Positions 10,568 to 22,261 of a DNA stretch of 64,000 bases are shown here, in pieces (within the stretch, counting starts at the first letter, position 1; the number at the start of each line of letters is the position of its first letter). The notes under the pieces were generated by a model. That model was not told where the DNA came from and searched no databases. It was given only the letters and a program-made list of their open reading frames with translations. Origin of the DNA: Cruorifilaria tuberocauda (Eukaryota > Nematoda > Chromadorea > Rhabditida > Onchocercidae); the NCBI GenBank assembly GCA_013365365.1, contig JABVXU010000005.1:124001-188000 (forward strand), in the 5' to 3' direction. The translations under genes were made by a program, and so were the position numbers.

Positions 10568-13141
10568 TTATTGATAGGTTATCGGCATGTCGGAGTTACG
10601 ATACATGGTTCGATTCATCCAGTTTTGATTTTGTGGAAACTGAACTGGATAATTTATGTTTATAGGATAAGAGCTTTGTAGTGGTTGTGGCATTAGATAC
10701 TGAGCAGGATACACGTCTTGATTTTGCATTTGTTTTGCACTATTTTTTGGTGTTGGGATGCTGACACATACACTTTTACCTTTGACGATAAAATCGCGTA
10801 TTTGACAAAATCGTTTCGTTACATTTGGATCATTCACCGTTACAAATGCGAAACCACGAGGAGGTTTTGGTATAAATACTCTTTCGATCTGAAAGTGAAA
10901 GAAATTTGAATTTTTTCTTCCCTAAAATATTTCTGATTTCTTAATTCTACACTTGGAGGTACTAAATAATAATTTGCTGTTTCTCTTCATAATTGAATTT
11001 AAGAATAACTCACTTTGGCAAAAGGAGAAAGTTTTTTTGCTTCTGCATCGAAAACATCGAATATATCCTTTTCTGTCAGTGTATTCCATACACGTCCAAC
11101 ATATAATTTTGTGGAGATTGTTTCTCGCGCAGGGGACGTTGCAAAAGATGGGCGCTGGGAAATCTTACTAGGGAAATGATTTGGAAGTTTCACCTGGAAT
11201 TTGTAAATTAAATGATGCATAAATGAGAAAATTTGCACAACATAAATGAAAATAAAACGGAAAAACAAATTAGAAACTGTAAATAGGGATCACAAATATA
11301 CAAATATAAGATTTTCTGTCATGAATTCCCACCATGTCTTATTTCATTTGCTATATAATCAATATTGTTTGTACAATAAAATTTAATTTGTAAGCAATCA
11401 TATATCGAAAATTAAATCGTGAAGAAAGAGCAACAATAATTTCAAAATAGAGAAATTTTCTCAGTGCGAATTACATAGACAACAAAGTCGAAAATTCTTT
11501 TCCTATAATGACAACATTCCATGAAATTGAAAACGTACTAACCTGTGCTACTCTTCCGTCGATGAAAACTTCTTTATCTCGAAGCACTTTGTCCTGCGAT
11601 TTAATATCGGCAAACTTCACAAATCCATAACCTTTTGGCATATTGGTTTTAAAATCACGTTTAATCTATAAGTGCATAAGTTACTGCAGTTGACATACTT
11701 ATTAAAAAAAAATTCGAGAAATTATATGAAAATTTCTTTTAGCATTAAAATTGTGTTAACAAGTAATTACGGAGAAGCTAGGAAAATGGATCCCGCTAAC
11801 GAACACATACATGCATACTTCCAAACAGACAAATAGAAAGAACAATCGATCACAGCAAACCTCAACATACTGAACTTCACCATATTGTTCGAAAAATTTT
11901 TTGAGCGACTCCTCATCTGTTTTGAACGAGAGATTGAGGACGATTAAATCTACCGGTACACGCAAACCTTCATTCAGACTATTATCCAAACCAGAGCGTT
12001 TTTCCCCTACTAAATCCCCTATATCATCGTTTGATGGTCGTTTTCGATCACCCGGTGCTAAAAACACAAATTCATTCAAACACTTCAGGCAAACCAACCC
12101 TTTTTACACTCTCGCATTGCTCAACCTAACAAACATACAAAAGAGGTATCTGTTTTCGCAATAGAATAAGAAGTCGTTAATAATATTAACAATTTAACAA
12201 GATAATTGCACCATAGCGTATTAATCATTGTATGGTTATTAGATACCAAAACGATATCTTTGTATCTTAGAAAACAAGCAACATTAGCAAGTATAGATTC
12301 ATTATGTTTTGTGCTTAATGTATTGTTTAACTAAAGTTATCAGTTAATTATATCCTTTTAAATGAATATTCAATACTTAATGAGTACTATAATAAACAAA
12401 AAATAATAATTCTAACTAAAACTTACAAGTAGCGAAGATAGCTACATAGCGCCGCAGCCCCCAACCACCTTTCGGTGGATAAATGCATCGTTTTTGTTCA
12501 TCTACCCTACAAAACAAAAGCTTGGTAATTTCAATCGATTAGTCATCGTGAATCCAACAAAGTCTACGAGTACCATCTGTTTTAAACAAAAAATGTACGC
12601 TGACTAAAACTGCTATATTTAAATGCATACGCTAAAGTTCGATAAACACCAGTAGACAGATTCTTGAACTTTAATCCTATAGCCTCGGGAAACGCATGTG
12701 CAAGTGTAGCTATCGATAAGTTACCATCGTTATTGATAGGAATTTCAAGCAAATTGTTACCATCTTCGCTGGAACCTACGCTTATATATCCATCAAGGTC
12801 TGCAGCTAAAAGTTAATAATTCTTAGGCCAAAGAAAGGTCCAAAATGTCGATGATAGTACTGTTTTCTTTGATCTTGATTTGGATAGAAATCTCACAGAT
12901 AGATCTGATTTATTATTTAACAAAATAAAGCCTCTTATAAAGCCAGAAAAGTATTTCTTTCAGCGATTTTATTTAGCAAAGATCAAGAAGAATTTCGAGA
13001 TACACAAGGCCAACATTCATGAATTTAATGAAACCTACAATTAGCATCTTTTTTATCAAAATGGACATCAGCTATATCATGAGATACATTTGACGTCTCC
13101 ACGTTCAACTCGGTTTCTTGATCGTTAATTTGTTCGTACAT
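10568..13141 (-). CDS. tdp-1: TDP-43 (TARDBP) homologue, RNA-binding protein
   Basis: Seven exons (minus strand): 13039-13141, 12631-12805, 12427-12506, 11861-12057, 11543-11665, 11014-11193 and 10568-10888, giving 392 residues with all phases matching. The order is the TDP-43 N-terminal oligomerisation fold (about 36-118: ADLDGYISVGSSEDG, AFPEAIGLKFKN, PPKGGWGLRRYVAIF), a bipartite basic nuclear signal (DRKRP ... GEKRSG), RRM1 (about 150-225: DLIVLNLSF, KGYGFVKF) and RRM2 (about 258-330: KLYVGRVWNT, RGFAFVTV). It should bind UG-rich RNA and act in splicing and RNA stability in the nucleus. After RRM2 there are only some 55 residues, rich in Pro, Gln, Asn and Tyr, in place of the long Gly-rich tail of vertebrate TDP-43. 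It is head-to-head with the YIPF3 gene, so the two probably share a promoter region. Confidence 0.93.
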
Positions 13142-13814
13142 CGCGTACTATTCTATAACAAAAAAATCGCATAATGGCAGGAAATTTACAAGACTTAATG
13201 TAGATGATATCAACGCTATGGCATGCTTTTATACAAATGTCTCACTTTCAAACAGTATTACTTGAGTTACCTTACTTGACAACCGTTACTTATTACTCAT
13301 GGATTATACAACAAAAAATCAAAACAAAAGAGCAGTAATATTTGAAAGAACTGACAAGAGAGATGTCATAACAGCAGTACAAATATACAGATGACCCAAG
13401 CCAAAAATCCTGACAATGCAGAATAGAATGGCTGTCCTGAACTTCCTCCTGAGATAGCACAAATCAACAATAACGGATAAATTCCACCCTTTCCCACATT
13501 CCACATATTTACAGTGCTATCGATTAGCTCGGTCCGACCAGTTCTATTGTTCGGCCTTGCATATTTCGCGCTGTCAACTGTGAGAGTACCGATGTTATTG
13601 ATCGTGTTGTCTCGCTTTGTGCATTTCGGGTAATTTGTCTGAGATGTTTCGGATAGATGCCCAAAATATTTTCGGCTTACAGAGAGACCAATACTAAATC
13701 ATGTATTACCCATCTGATACGTTCCTTTAGATACTGTCTACCAGTATTTAAATAATATACAGCCGTGAGGTAAATGGGCAACATGATGATAATGACATGT
13801 GCTCCATACAGGTA
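13142..13814. promoter_or_regulatory. Shared upstream region of tdp-1 and YIPF3 genes
   Basis: The start codons of these two divergent genes lie 672 bases apart. The middle, about 13500-13650, is visibly richer in G and C than its surroundings. A minus-strand acceptor (GTTATAG at 13153-13159) lies a dozen bases ahead of the tdp-1 ATG and may receive a spliced leader. Promoter function is inferred from layout; I see no clear TATA box. Confidence 0.4.
13810..13811 (+). promoter_or_regulatory. Candidate trans-splice acceptor, YIPF3 gene
   Basis: CCATACAG ends 3 bases before the ATG at 13815, with no upstream coding exon visible. A spliced leader is the likely reason; inferred from position. Confidence 0.35.
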
Positions 13815-15426
13815 ATGGAGAACACAAGATCAAGAAATCGTTCAAACTCGGCCAGCAATGATATTCAGACAACTGGAGATATGCTACATACGAAGCTCTC
13901 TCAAATGGTATAATTAAAATAGAAGATTGAAATGATGCAAATTGAAATTGTGATCATTTTTGCTAAACTTCTATAAGCAAATACTAATTTCGATAATTTT
14001 CCACTAACAAATGATCCGCAAGAAATGCTTTCCTTTTTTTTTCAGTCTTTCCCATTCGATATATCTACCTAGATTTCTAAATGTTTTCTACTTTTAAATA
14101 TAAAAAGCTTACCTTTGTAGTATTAATTAGATAATTGATTGATACGCAGTAATTTGTTTCAGTTTGTCCATATACGTTGTTGTCAATTAAAATAACGTAG
14201 CAGCATGAAATCGAAAAATCATCTTTTTGTCCCACTGAATCACTACACAACTCTTTCATTATCGCTCATATGTTCTTTGTAGGTTTGGGAAGCAAGCAGT
14301 AAGCAAGTGAAAGATACATTTAATTCTTACGGCCGTATCGATTTATTTCGACCCTATTTTGATGTGGAACCACGTCAAGTTCGAAATCGCTTGATACAGT
14401 CTTTCATACCTCGAAGGCCTTCGCAGATGAGTGTTTCTAGCGATATGTATGGACCAACAATGATCATCCTTACTTTGGTCGCTTTGCTTCTCTGCTCTAT
14501 GAAATCATCAGGGTAAACTTTTCCTCGTAAACGAAAAGTCCAAATTAACAGTGCACAACAATGCAAGTCCTTCTTAGCTAGATTTTTTTGAAATAAAATA
14601 ATTCCAGGTATACAGTTCAAGATGGTACTTTAATCGGTACAGCAATGGTTACTTGTTTTGGTGCTTGGTTCTTTATGTCGTTGGTAATATATGCATTGTG
14701 CTTGATGTTTAATGTGGATATATCTTTCACTCATTTCTTCTCGTTATATGTAAGTTGTTGTTAAGCTCTTTTCTTTGGTTATTAAGATTTAAAGATAATA
14801 TTATGTCCAGAACGAACGTAATTGACAAGGAATTGAGTAGGAAAACCAGCTCTTATATCTTCAACTTATATCTTGTAATAATTTCTCGCTTTCAGGGATA
14901 TTCTTTATGCAGTCACTGTGTAGTACTTTTATTGACAATAATCTTTCATCGATTGCATTCGCATTTATTCTTTTACGCAGCGATGGTCATTTTTTGCATC
15001 CCGTCTGTCCTGCGAGTGGTATATTTCCAAAGTTTATAAAGTCAGAAATGCTCATTCTTTTTATAACGGATGTCTAATCGACAATATATATTTTAGAGCT
15101 TGTACCTATGTTCACGGACTAACGATAAATCTCACAAATTAGCTATCACCATGGTAGCTTGTACATTGCACCTTAGCTATCTGTGTTACTTGCACTATGG
15201 CTTTCACGTTGTCGTTGAAGGTAATTTTTTTGCGTTGATGAATTTCATTATGTTAGTTGGCGAGTGCCAAAATATTATAGAAAAATGCCCACATTATAAT
15301 TGCGAAAGAAATTGGAACATCCACAAATATTATTATTGCTAATTCAAACAAATTACAGAAATCGATGAAATTCTTGGCGATGTCCAACAAAGTTCAATCA
15401 TTTCTTTGCCGTTATCCGCAGGTTGA
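13815..15426 (+). CDS. YIPF3-like Golgi membrane protein (Yip1 family)
   Basis: Six exons: 13815-13907, 14283-14512, 14608-14749, 14896-15018, 15097-15220 and 15359-15426, giving 259 residues. The hydrophilic N-terminus ends in the family signature DLFRPYFDVEPRQVRNRLIQ, then YGPTMIILTLVALLLC starts the first of about five membrane segments; GTLIGTAMVTCFGAWFF, GYSLCSHCVVLLL, AMVIFCIPSVL and ITMVACTLHLSYLCYL follow. This is the Yip1 fold. In vertebrates YIPF3 resides in the cis-Golgi with YIPF4 and is linked to Golgi structure. The protein is shorter than human YIPF3 at both ends. Clear similarity to YIPF3 over the membrane core makes YIPF4 or YIPF1/2 less likely. Confidence 0.9.
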
Positions 15427-16291
15427 AATGATATCATTAGCTTTTCCGTGTCTCTCTGTTAATGTAACTCATCTAATCCTTCCATTTAATTTAATAAGTT
15501 TATGTACAAAATGAAAACTATGATTATCACATGATGTTGGTCATCTAATAATAGTTAATCTTTGCTTCTTTAAAGGACGATGAATATGATAAGCATAATT
15601 TTACTGAGATACCGAGTCACTTATCTTTCCATCTCATTTTTGTCCTAATAAGATATTTAATTATTATGTGGACTGATTTCGTTAAATATGGATTTTGATA
15701 CAAGATGATAGAATCTGAGGTATAGAGTGAGTTTTTGTAATTCAATATATAAACAAGTTTGGATTTATTAGAACTATTAGAAGTTAAAGGAGAACCAATT
15801 AAAAAGTTAACGATATATCAATAAATTCAAAGTTGTTTATTTAAATATCAAGACCCTGTTTGAAATGACATTCATTTTCTTAAAGTGGATAAACGGTCCA
15901 TAACTCGTAGACATTAAGACAGTTTTATTTACCATCTTATGAATAAAGAAGGTAATACTTTGCTTAGTGTTTAGATCATGTCGTCATCAAATGAAGCTTC
16001 TAACAACATAGCAATCTCTAGAAAACGAGTAAAAAGGCTTTCGTTACAGGTATCTGATTAAACCATTCTTCTATCAGAAAATAAAATAGTGCCGTTATTG
16101 ATTTATGTAAACCTGTAAACTGCAGTAAAAAGTGAATTTGTTTTAGGGGATATTAATTTCTGTCGAATAGAAATAAAAATTAACAAATAGAGTAGAACTA
16201 GATTAGAAAGTAGAATTAAAATTATAATAGCATTTCTGAGCAGACTCCAATAACCAACAGGCAGCTTCTCAAAAACGAACTATTTACTGCC
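15427..16291. other. Intergenic, convergent genes
   Basis: Between the 3' ends of the YIPF3-like and MTAP genes. AT-rich; no gene, repeat or RNA seen. Confidence 0.6.
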
Positions 16292-18202
16292 TCAGTATTT
16301 CAAATGATCGAAAACCACATCTTCGTTAACCATTACCCCTGCCCGAGCCGTTTTCTGAAACACTTACCAGCGATGTATTATTAAGGTAAGTAAACAAAGA
16401 AATGAAATGTCGCGAAAGAACACTTTTCAGTAATGCATGGATAAGTCTGGGATAGCCAGTTTGCTTTAGCATACCGTCTTTCTCTCAAAGTAAAATGAAG
16501 CAAATCATGAAAAAATGCATAGAAAACCTTAGCTTCCATTATTTCGTCGTCCCATTGCATTGTTCCAATTTTTTTGATTGCTGTAACGAAAAGGCTTTTA
16601 GCTTTATCCGCGGATTCGTTCATTCTTTGAGCCACCAAATCAACTGATACCTTAAAGTCGATTAAAATCACTGCAATCGAACAAAGTAGAGCTTTGATAC
16701 TTTAATAATCTTCAGTCTTATTTTGTTCTAATCAAGCTTGAGGCAGGAAAAAACATGACCTTCTCGCCCTCTCTCCAACAATCATAATCTGTTACAATAG
16801 CAGTTGTTGCAAACGGAATGCCCAATTCTTTCGCCAGATAAACCTAAAAATAATAAGAGCCAACAACAATAAATTTAAATAGCAAAGGACTTAAGAATCA
16901 GGGTGTTCAACTTGCCTGGAACTTCTAAAAAAATTATTTATATTGAAACACATCACAATTTTAATAAGTTGATCGGACAATAGGTTTTTTGACGGCAGCA
17001 TGAATCTCTTTTGAAGGAAACATAAACCTATGCCTGACGTGGCCAGTTGTACAAACTGTTATTAGGGAATTTAGGCTTTTAGGCTTACTTCCGGGCAAAC
17101 AGTCATATTGATAATATCAGCATTCCAGCCTCGGAATACTTCACTTTCAGCACGAGAAGAATATCGCGGTCCTTCAATGCATATTGCCGTTCCAGTTTTA
17201 AAAAACTTATATTTTAGTTCCTCTGCAGATGAGATTAAGACCTAAAATCATAGAGAAAGAACTTATTAAATTTACTGAGAAAAGCTTTTGTCGAAAAAAC
17301 AGCTTTCCTTTTTTCGAAAGAAATTTCCAATACTTTTTCGATGTTTTTAATAAATAGAAGTTTGACTACACCTGTCTTAGTTTCTCATTGTATGCTGGAT
17401 GAATGGGAATGTGACATACACCTTGTGGATGTCCATCCTTACCATCGTGGAATGTTACTTCACGCTTAAACGTTCTGAAGTAAAACAGATCAGACATGTA
17501 GGAACTGATACATGCATCAAAAAGAATCAAAAAGAAATATGTTTTACCTATCAATAAAAGAATCCAAAAACACAAATGAACCCGGTGAGAGTTCTTCTTT
17601 TAAACTTCCGGATGCAGCCGTAGATAAAATCACTTTTGCTCCTTAAATGATTTTGTTCAGAACGGTTTACAAATGTAAAAAGAGAATAATTACATAAATC
17701 AAGTTTTAAATTTAAATTACCGAGTAATGCAAAAAAATTCTTAGCAATATTTAGCCAAATGCTAGTGTAATAAAACTCTACCTTGTTGCATAAGCGCCCA
17801 TAAATTTGCTCGATAGTTGATATTTGTTGGAGATGTGTCGTGTCCCCGACCATGACGTGACAGAAGAATACAGGTAGTATCGCCTACTTTCCCTTCGATC
17901 AAAACATCTGATGGCGAACCAAATGGTGTATTCACTTTGTACTCCTGTGTGTTGCTGAATATTTTTGGATCCTCAAGACCGGTTCCTCCGATGATTCCAA
18001 CCTAAAGAATTTCTTCAATTCTTCTTTAATTCTATGAATCACTTACTAAAAAAAACTAATATAAACAATATATATATTGAAAAAATCCTGAAATGCTTCC
18101 TATACTTTATAATTTAAAACATATAATAATTTCATTGTAACTTAAAACTTTATTAGAAAAGATTGAATGTGAATATAGTAAACTGATAACCTTGAAGTTC
18201 AT
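16292..18202 (-). CDS. S-methyl-5'-thioadenosine phosphorylase
   Basis: Eight exons (minus strand): 18191-18202, 17782-18001, 17548-17641, 17372-17474, 17089-17241, 16760-16843, 16528-16650 and 16292-16354, giving 283 residues, the same as the human enzyme. It splits methylthioadenosine with phosphate into adenine and methylthioribose-1-phosphate in the cytosol, the link between polyamine synthesis and purine and methionine salvage. Visible motifs are [12 protein letters not shown], the phosphate-site [28 protein letters not shown] and the substrate-contacting NMT in [10 protein letters not shown]. These favour MTAP over purine nucleoside phosphorylase. The first exon is only 12 bases (MNFK), after an in-frame TAA and an acceptor (TTTCAG) about 35 bases upstream that may be the spliced-leader site; this exon is the least certain part. 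Confidence 0.92.
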
Positions 18203-19353
18203 TATTAATTACTGGTGTCTCTGGAAGCAGCACAGAACTGAAATTGTTATTCGACTTCTATTAATGTATTAATACGAAAAGAATATAAACGAGTTTACGA
18301 ATATGAAAAAAAAAATCAGATTTCTACACGGCTCAAAAAAAGAAAACGTGCAGTTCCTTCATGAAAGCCTCATTCAAGGAATAATTTCCAACGGATCAAA
18401 AATGAGTTTCATAATTGGATTAAGATGATAATCAATTTTTTATCTGATCTGAATGAAAGGCACGGAATGCATAAAGGCATAGTGATGTATCAAATAACAT
18501 TCAAAATTTTGAAATATAAAATCGAAAGAAGCAATGAGCGCCAAAATCCCAAACTGAACGAACCGACTCCGATCATCAAATAAGTAACACAGAGCCATTC
18601 TTATAAACAAATTAAATGAGTTGCACGATGAAAGAATAAAACAATATTGATCGATCGATTGCTAAACGAGAAATAAAATACTGTATAGAATAAAACCATC
18701 AGAAGTAGGGAGAAAAAAAAGATGCTGTGTACCAAGTAGAGTACCAATTTTTGCTCATGCAAGAGAAAAGAGCTTACACAACTCAGAAGACTCGTCAAAG
18801 TAACATATCTATCGATTGTCTCACCTGTTCAACAAGCCAATCCTAAACTGTTCGACCTATATATGTAAATGGCAAAACAATAGAAGGGGAATGGAACACC
18901 GCTATTTTCACTCTTTCTAAGTTGAAAGATTTCTGATGATTTTGGCTTTTTTCATGCATACATAATAGGATCATCAGGTCAATTTGGCTTCCGTTTTACC
19001 AAAAATTCAAATCATTTTACATATAACATTACAAAAATAAAATCGAGCCTATGAATTTTTGCCACAAAAGATATATATGAATTCGTGTTTCCCAGAAAAT
19101 AAGATTAATGGACTGCTTATTGTTTGAGATAAATTTTATGATACAAGAAAACAGCCTTAAGTCTGTTTAATTATATATTAACATAATTATTTTATAAATT
19201 ATGATCGTTGCCTGTTTCACTGGACATTCTAAATATGTCTGGCTGATTGACTCTTATTCAGGCTCATTTTTAGGGTAGAAGAAGCAAATAGGTATTAAGA
19301 CATCTTAAAAATCATTATACGAGCTATTTTCTTTTTATATCTGTTTTTGAATA

Positions 19354-19398
19354 GAAGAAAGGGAGGAAGAAGAGAAGGAGGAGAAGGGAAAGAAGTTT
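19354..19398. repeat. Purine-rich (GA) tract
   Basis: About 45 bases almost wholly A and G, with GGAGGAAGAAGAGAAGGAGG in the middle. Low-complexity sequence, no coding role seen. Confidence 0.7.
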
Positions 19399-20046
19399 TC
19401 GGCATCCCATGCTTCTATTTTTTATTGGATTTTGTTGATAGTTAGTTGATCAATGATCGATTTTAATTCTCACAGCTATTTATACTTTTATCGGTAGATC
19501 TTTTGAATAAATGAATAATTCTTACAAATATGAAAAGAAGAGAATATCTTATTTACTTATGAAATGAATTGAAATGGATGCGATCAGTGATATCAAATTA
19601 CATTTGTTTATTAGATGTTTGCATAAGGCGGTCAGGCGATAATAGCTCGTTGCTATGAAATTTTTCCGTAAGCAACAACATCCCATTATTAGATTGGTTT
19701 GTTGTTACTTCAGCTTTTTTCCTTATTTTCTGATTTTCTTATTTCAATTAATTATTTTTTTCTTTCTCGCATGAGTATGTTTAAATTGACTATTCAATTA
19801 TCATTACATTATTTACAAGATAGATCAATCAATAAATATTGAGGAATAATTATCAGTAATTCGAATACTCAGCTCTATTTTCATATTTCATTGTATTCTC
19901 ATATATACATCGAAGTACCAAATCATTTTGACAGTTAGATGGACCATATCTCATCCATATAGGTATAAGAGAGATAAATAAAAATTCTCTCCATGCTCTC
20001 TTCACTTGATAAAGAGAAATTATGAAAGTTTTTTCAATTCATTTAG

Positions 20047-20158
20047 GCCATGAAAATGGAGCTCAGTCAACACCGGCCCCTTCTCAATCTCAGCCAACTT
20101 TTCTAGATACTGAACATAAAAGTTGCAATAGCTCTTATACTTCTTTTTTCCACCTCAG
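20047..20158 (+). other. Orphan exon-like segment
   Basis: Bounded by ATTTAG and CAG|GTAGGA. One frame is open throughout and reads GHENGAQSTPAPSQSQP then TFLDTE, ending in phase 2. The composition resembles a disordered coding segment. It does not splice in frame straight to the phospholipase ATG at 22262, because A+TGA would give a stop, so an additional exon would be needed. It may be an upstream exon of that gene or a chance match. Confidence 0.25.
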
Positions 20159-20933
20159 GTAGGAAAGAGTAATAAGTATTGTTATAAATTCTATGGTAAC
20201 ACAACAATATTCTTTCTGTCTCCCTTTATCCGGTATATTTGCTCTCTGCACTTTTCAAAATATACATTCATGGAATAAATGAATCTTGTCATTCTTTTCA
20301 TTCTCTTTATATCAAATTCTGATGAATTTTATAAGTATGAGTTTGACATTTTCCCTTTTTCCGCATGGGTGATTTTATTTTTTGTTTAAATGGATTCTTT
20401 TTAGTCTAATCTTTTCATTCGGAAAAATAGTATTTCATTAGAAAAAGAAAAAAGGTAAAATTTACTGCTTACTTAAATCAATTTGAAAAGTAAATAGGTT
20501 GTTAAAGATTCGTCTTGAACTACTTAGGCTTAGGGAATGGTATGAAATAAGAATATTACCTTGTGATGTCAAGTTATATTCGGAGACACAGCTTGCTAGA
20601 TAATATAAATTATAGGCATAGCACACCATCCAATCTATCTCATTCTCGTAGTCCTCTCAATTCTGTCTCTCCGAATTTCTTTTAGTATAGTTCGAATTGG
20701 AGGAAAAATACGTCAGGTTCGTCACTATTACTGAAATTTTGAGTTTCACTCCGCTTTTTACTTTTTGAGCATGCCATCATCAAGTTTGTTCACTTTACTG
20801 GTAATTTTAAATCGAAATATTTTGTTAATAACTTTTATATTTAACTATAGTGAAACTTTATTATTCTTTTGGATGGATAGGAAACCAGAAATGTTTTGCT
20901 GTTTTAAATGATGGATAGCATCGATTTGTTGCA

Positions 20934-20971
20934 TGATTTGTGAACTTCGTTCTGATTTGTGAACTTCGTTA
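20934..20971. repeat. 19-bp tandem duplication
   Basis: TGATTTGTGAACTTCGTT occurs twice in direct succession (20934-20952 and 20953-20971), differing only in the last base. A small local duplication in intergenic DNA. Confidence 0.9.
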
Positions 20972-22259
20972 CATTAATCTATGCATTATACACTATTCAT
21001 GTTTAGTTGTTTTTCCGATTGCTACTTTACTACTGTAATTTAACTTTCTTTCATTTTTCTCGATTTCCAGATTACTTCTGTTTATAAATGATAGAAGAGT
21101 TTTGCTATTGATAATTTGAACATGACTTATCAAGATCTGAGTTCGTGCTGCAAACTCCTGACTTCCTTCAGATAAAGAATGGGAAAGAAGCTATATATGA
21201 GTAGTATCCATGCTATATGTTATACAAATAACTCTTGAAAATTCATTTCTAGACTGCCTTTTATTGATTACTTGTTCAAAAAAAGAAATGGAAAAGGAAT
21301 GTGAATTATAAAAGCTCGAGGGGTGCTTACATGAAACGAATGATAACAGAAAAGACACAGTCATTTTTTGAAGTTTTCTGGGAAATTGTTGATTGAATAC
21401 CTTTTATTCTGAAACTGCATGATAACCTTTATTCTTGAATAGAACTCCCAAAAATGGATGAAATGCAGAGAGAGCGATTTGGAATAATTATATATTCAAA
21501 AGAATGTTTTAAATAATAGCAAAAAACTAGTGGAGAAGTAAGTTCCGAGAATGAACTTCTCCATGCTAGTTTATGCTCTCTATGCTATATCCATGCGTAT
21601 AAAAACGTTCCATTACTGATTACTTCCCTTTATACAACTTCTAGTTTGAATATATGTGTGATTAGTTATTTCAGATTCAATTTTCAATAAGCATTTTGAG
21701 GGATAGTGATATTTATACATGATACTTACATATGAATGTAAATCAATGAGTACATAACGTTGAATCTGAAATGAATGTTAAGTGGAAAGAAATTTTAATT
21801 TTTTGAACTTTAGTATTTAGGTCTTTAGGTCATTAGTATTTACACAAAAAATGGAAATTGGAGTTAACTGATTAGTTATTTAATTTTGATTAAATGTGTT
21901 CTTTGCTGTTTTATGTTGATAGCATATCAATGGGCTGAATGATCAGGCGGTGTATAGTATTTCTTTTTAAATCTTCACCTGACGCACTCATGTGATTTGT
22001 TGGTAAATTATGTTTTCGAATTTCAATACATTTGGATGTATATTAACATTCATACAATTTATGCAGCTTCAAATGCAGGACTTCCCAATGTTATGTTCAT
22101 TTTATCAGAATAAAAATACATTTTCTCAATCTTGATCAATTTAATTGCAGAATAATAAAGAAATTCATCGTCATTTATTGGTACTATGCGTTTTCATTAC
22201 GGTTTTACAAAACAATTTTTTTTGTCAATATTCAGTTTCATACAGCTGATATATATTCC

Positions 22260-22261
22260 AG
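22260..22261 (+). promoter_or_regulatory. Acceptor directly before phospholipase ATG
   Basis: ATATTCCAG is followed at once by the ATG. It could be a trans-splice site for a spliced leader, or the acceptor of an intron in the 5' UTR. Confidence 0.4.

Larger units (their letters stand above)
18203..22261. other. 4-kb divergent intergenic region
   Basis: Lies between the starts of the MTAP and phospholipase genes. Contents noticed: a purine-rich GA tract (about 19354-19398), an orphan exon-like segment (20047-20158) and a 19-bp tandem duplication (20934-20971). No full gene is supported. It probably holds both promoters and any upstream exons of the phospholipase gene. Confidence 0.5.

Noticed and set aside
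14375..14620. Minus-strand frame opposite the YIPF3 gene
   Set aside because: Overlaps a certain YIPF3 exon on the plus strand and has no features of its own.
16651..16671. Longer start of the penultimate MTAP exon
   Set aside because: The open frame extends upstream to a Met, but alignment to the enzyme and the phase of the preceding exon place the acceptor at 16651-16652 (TTTAAG).
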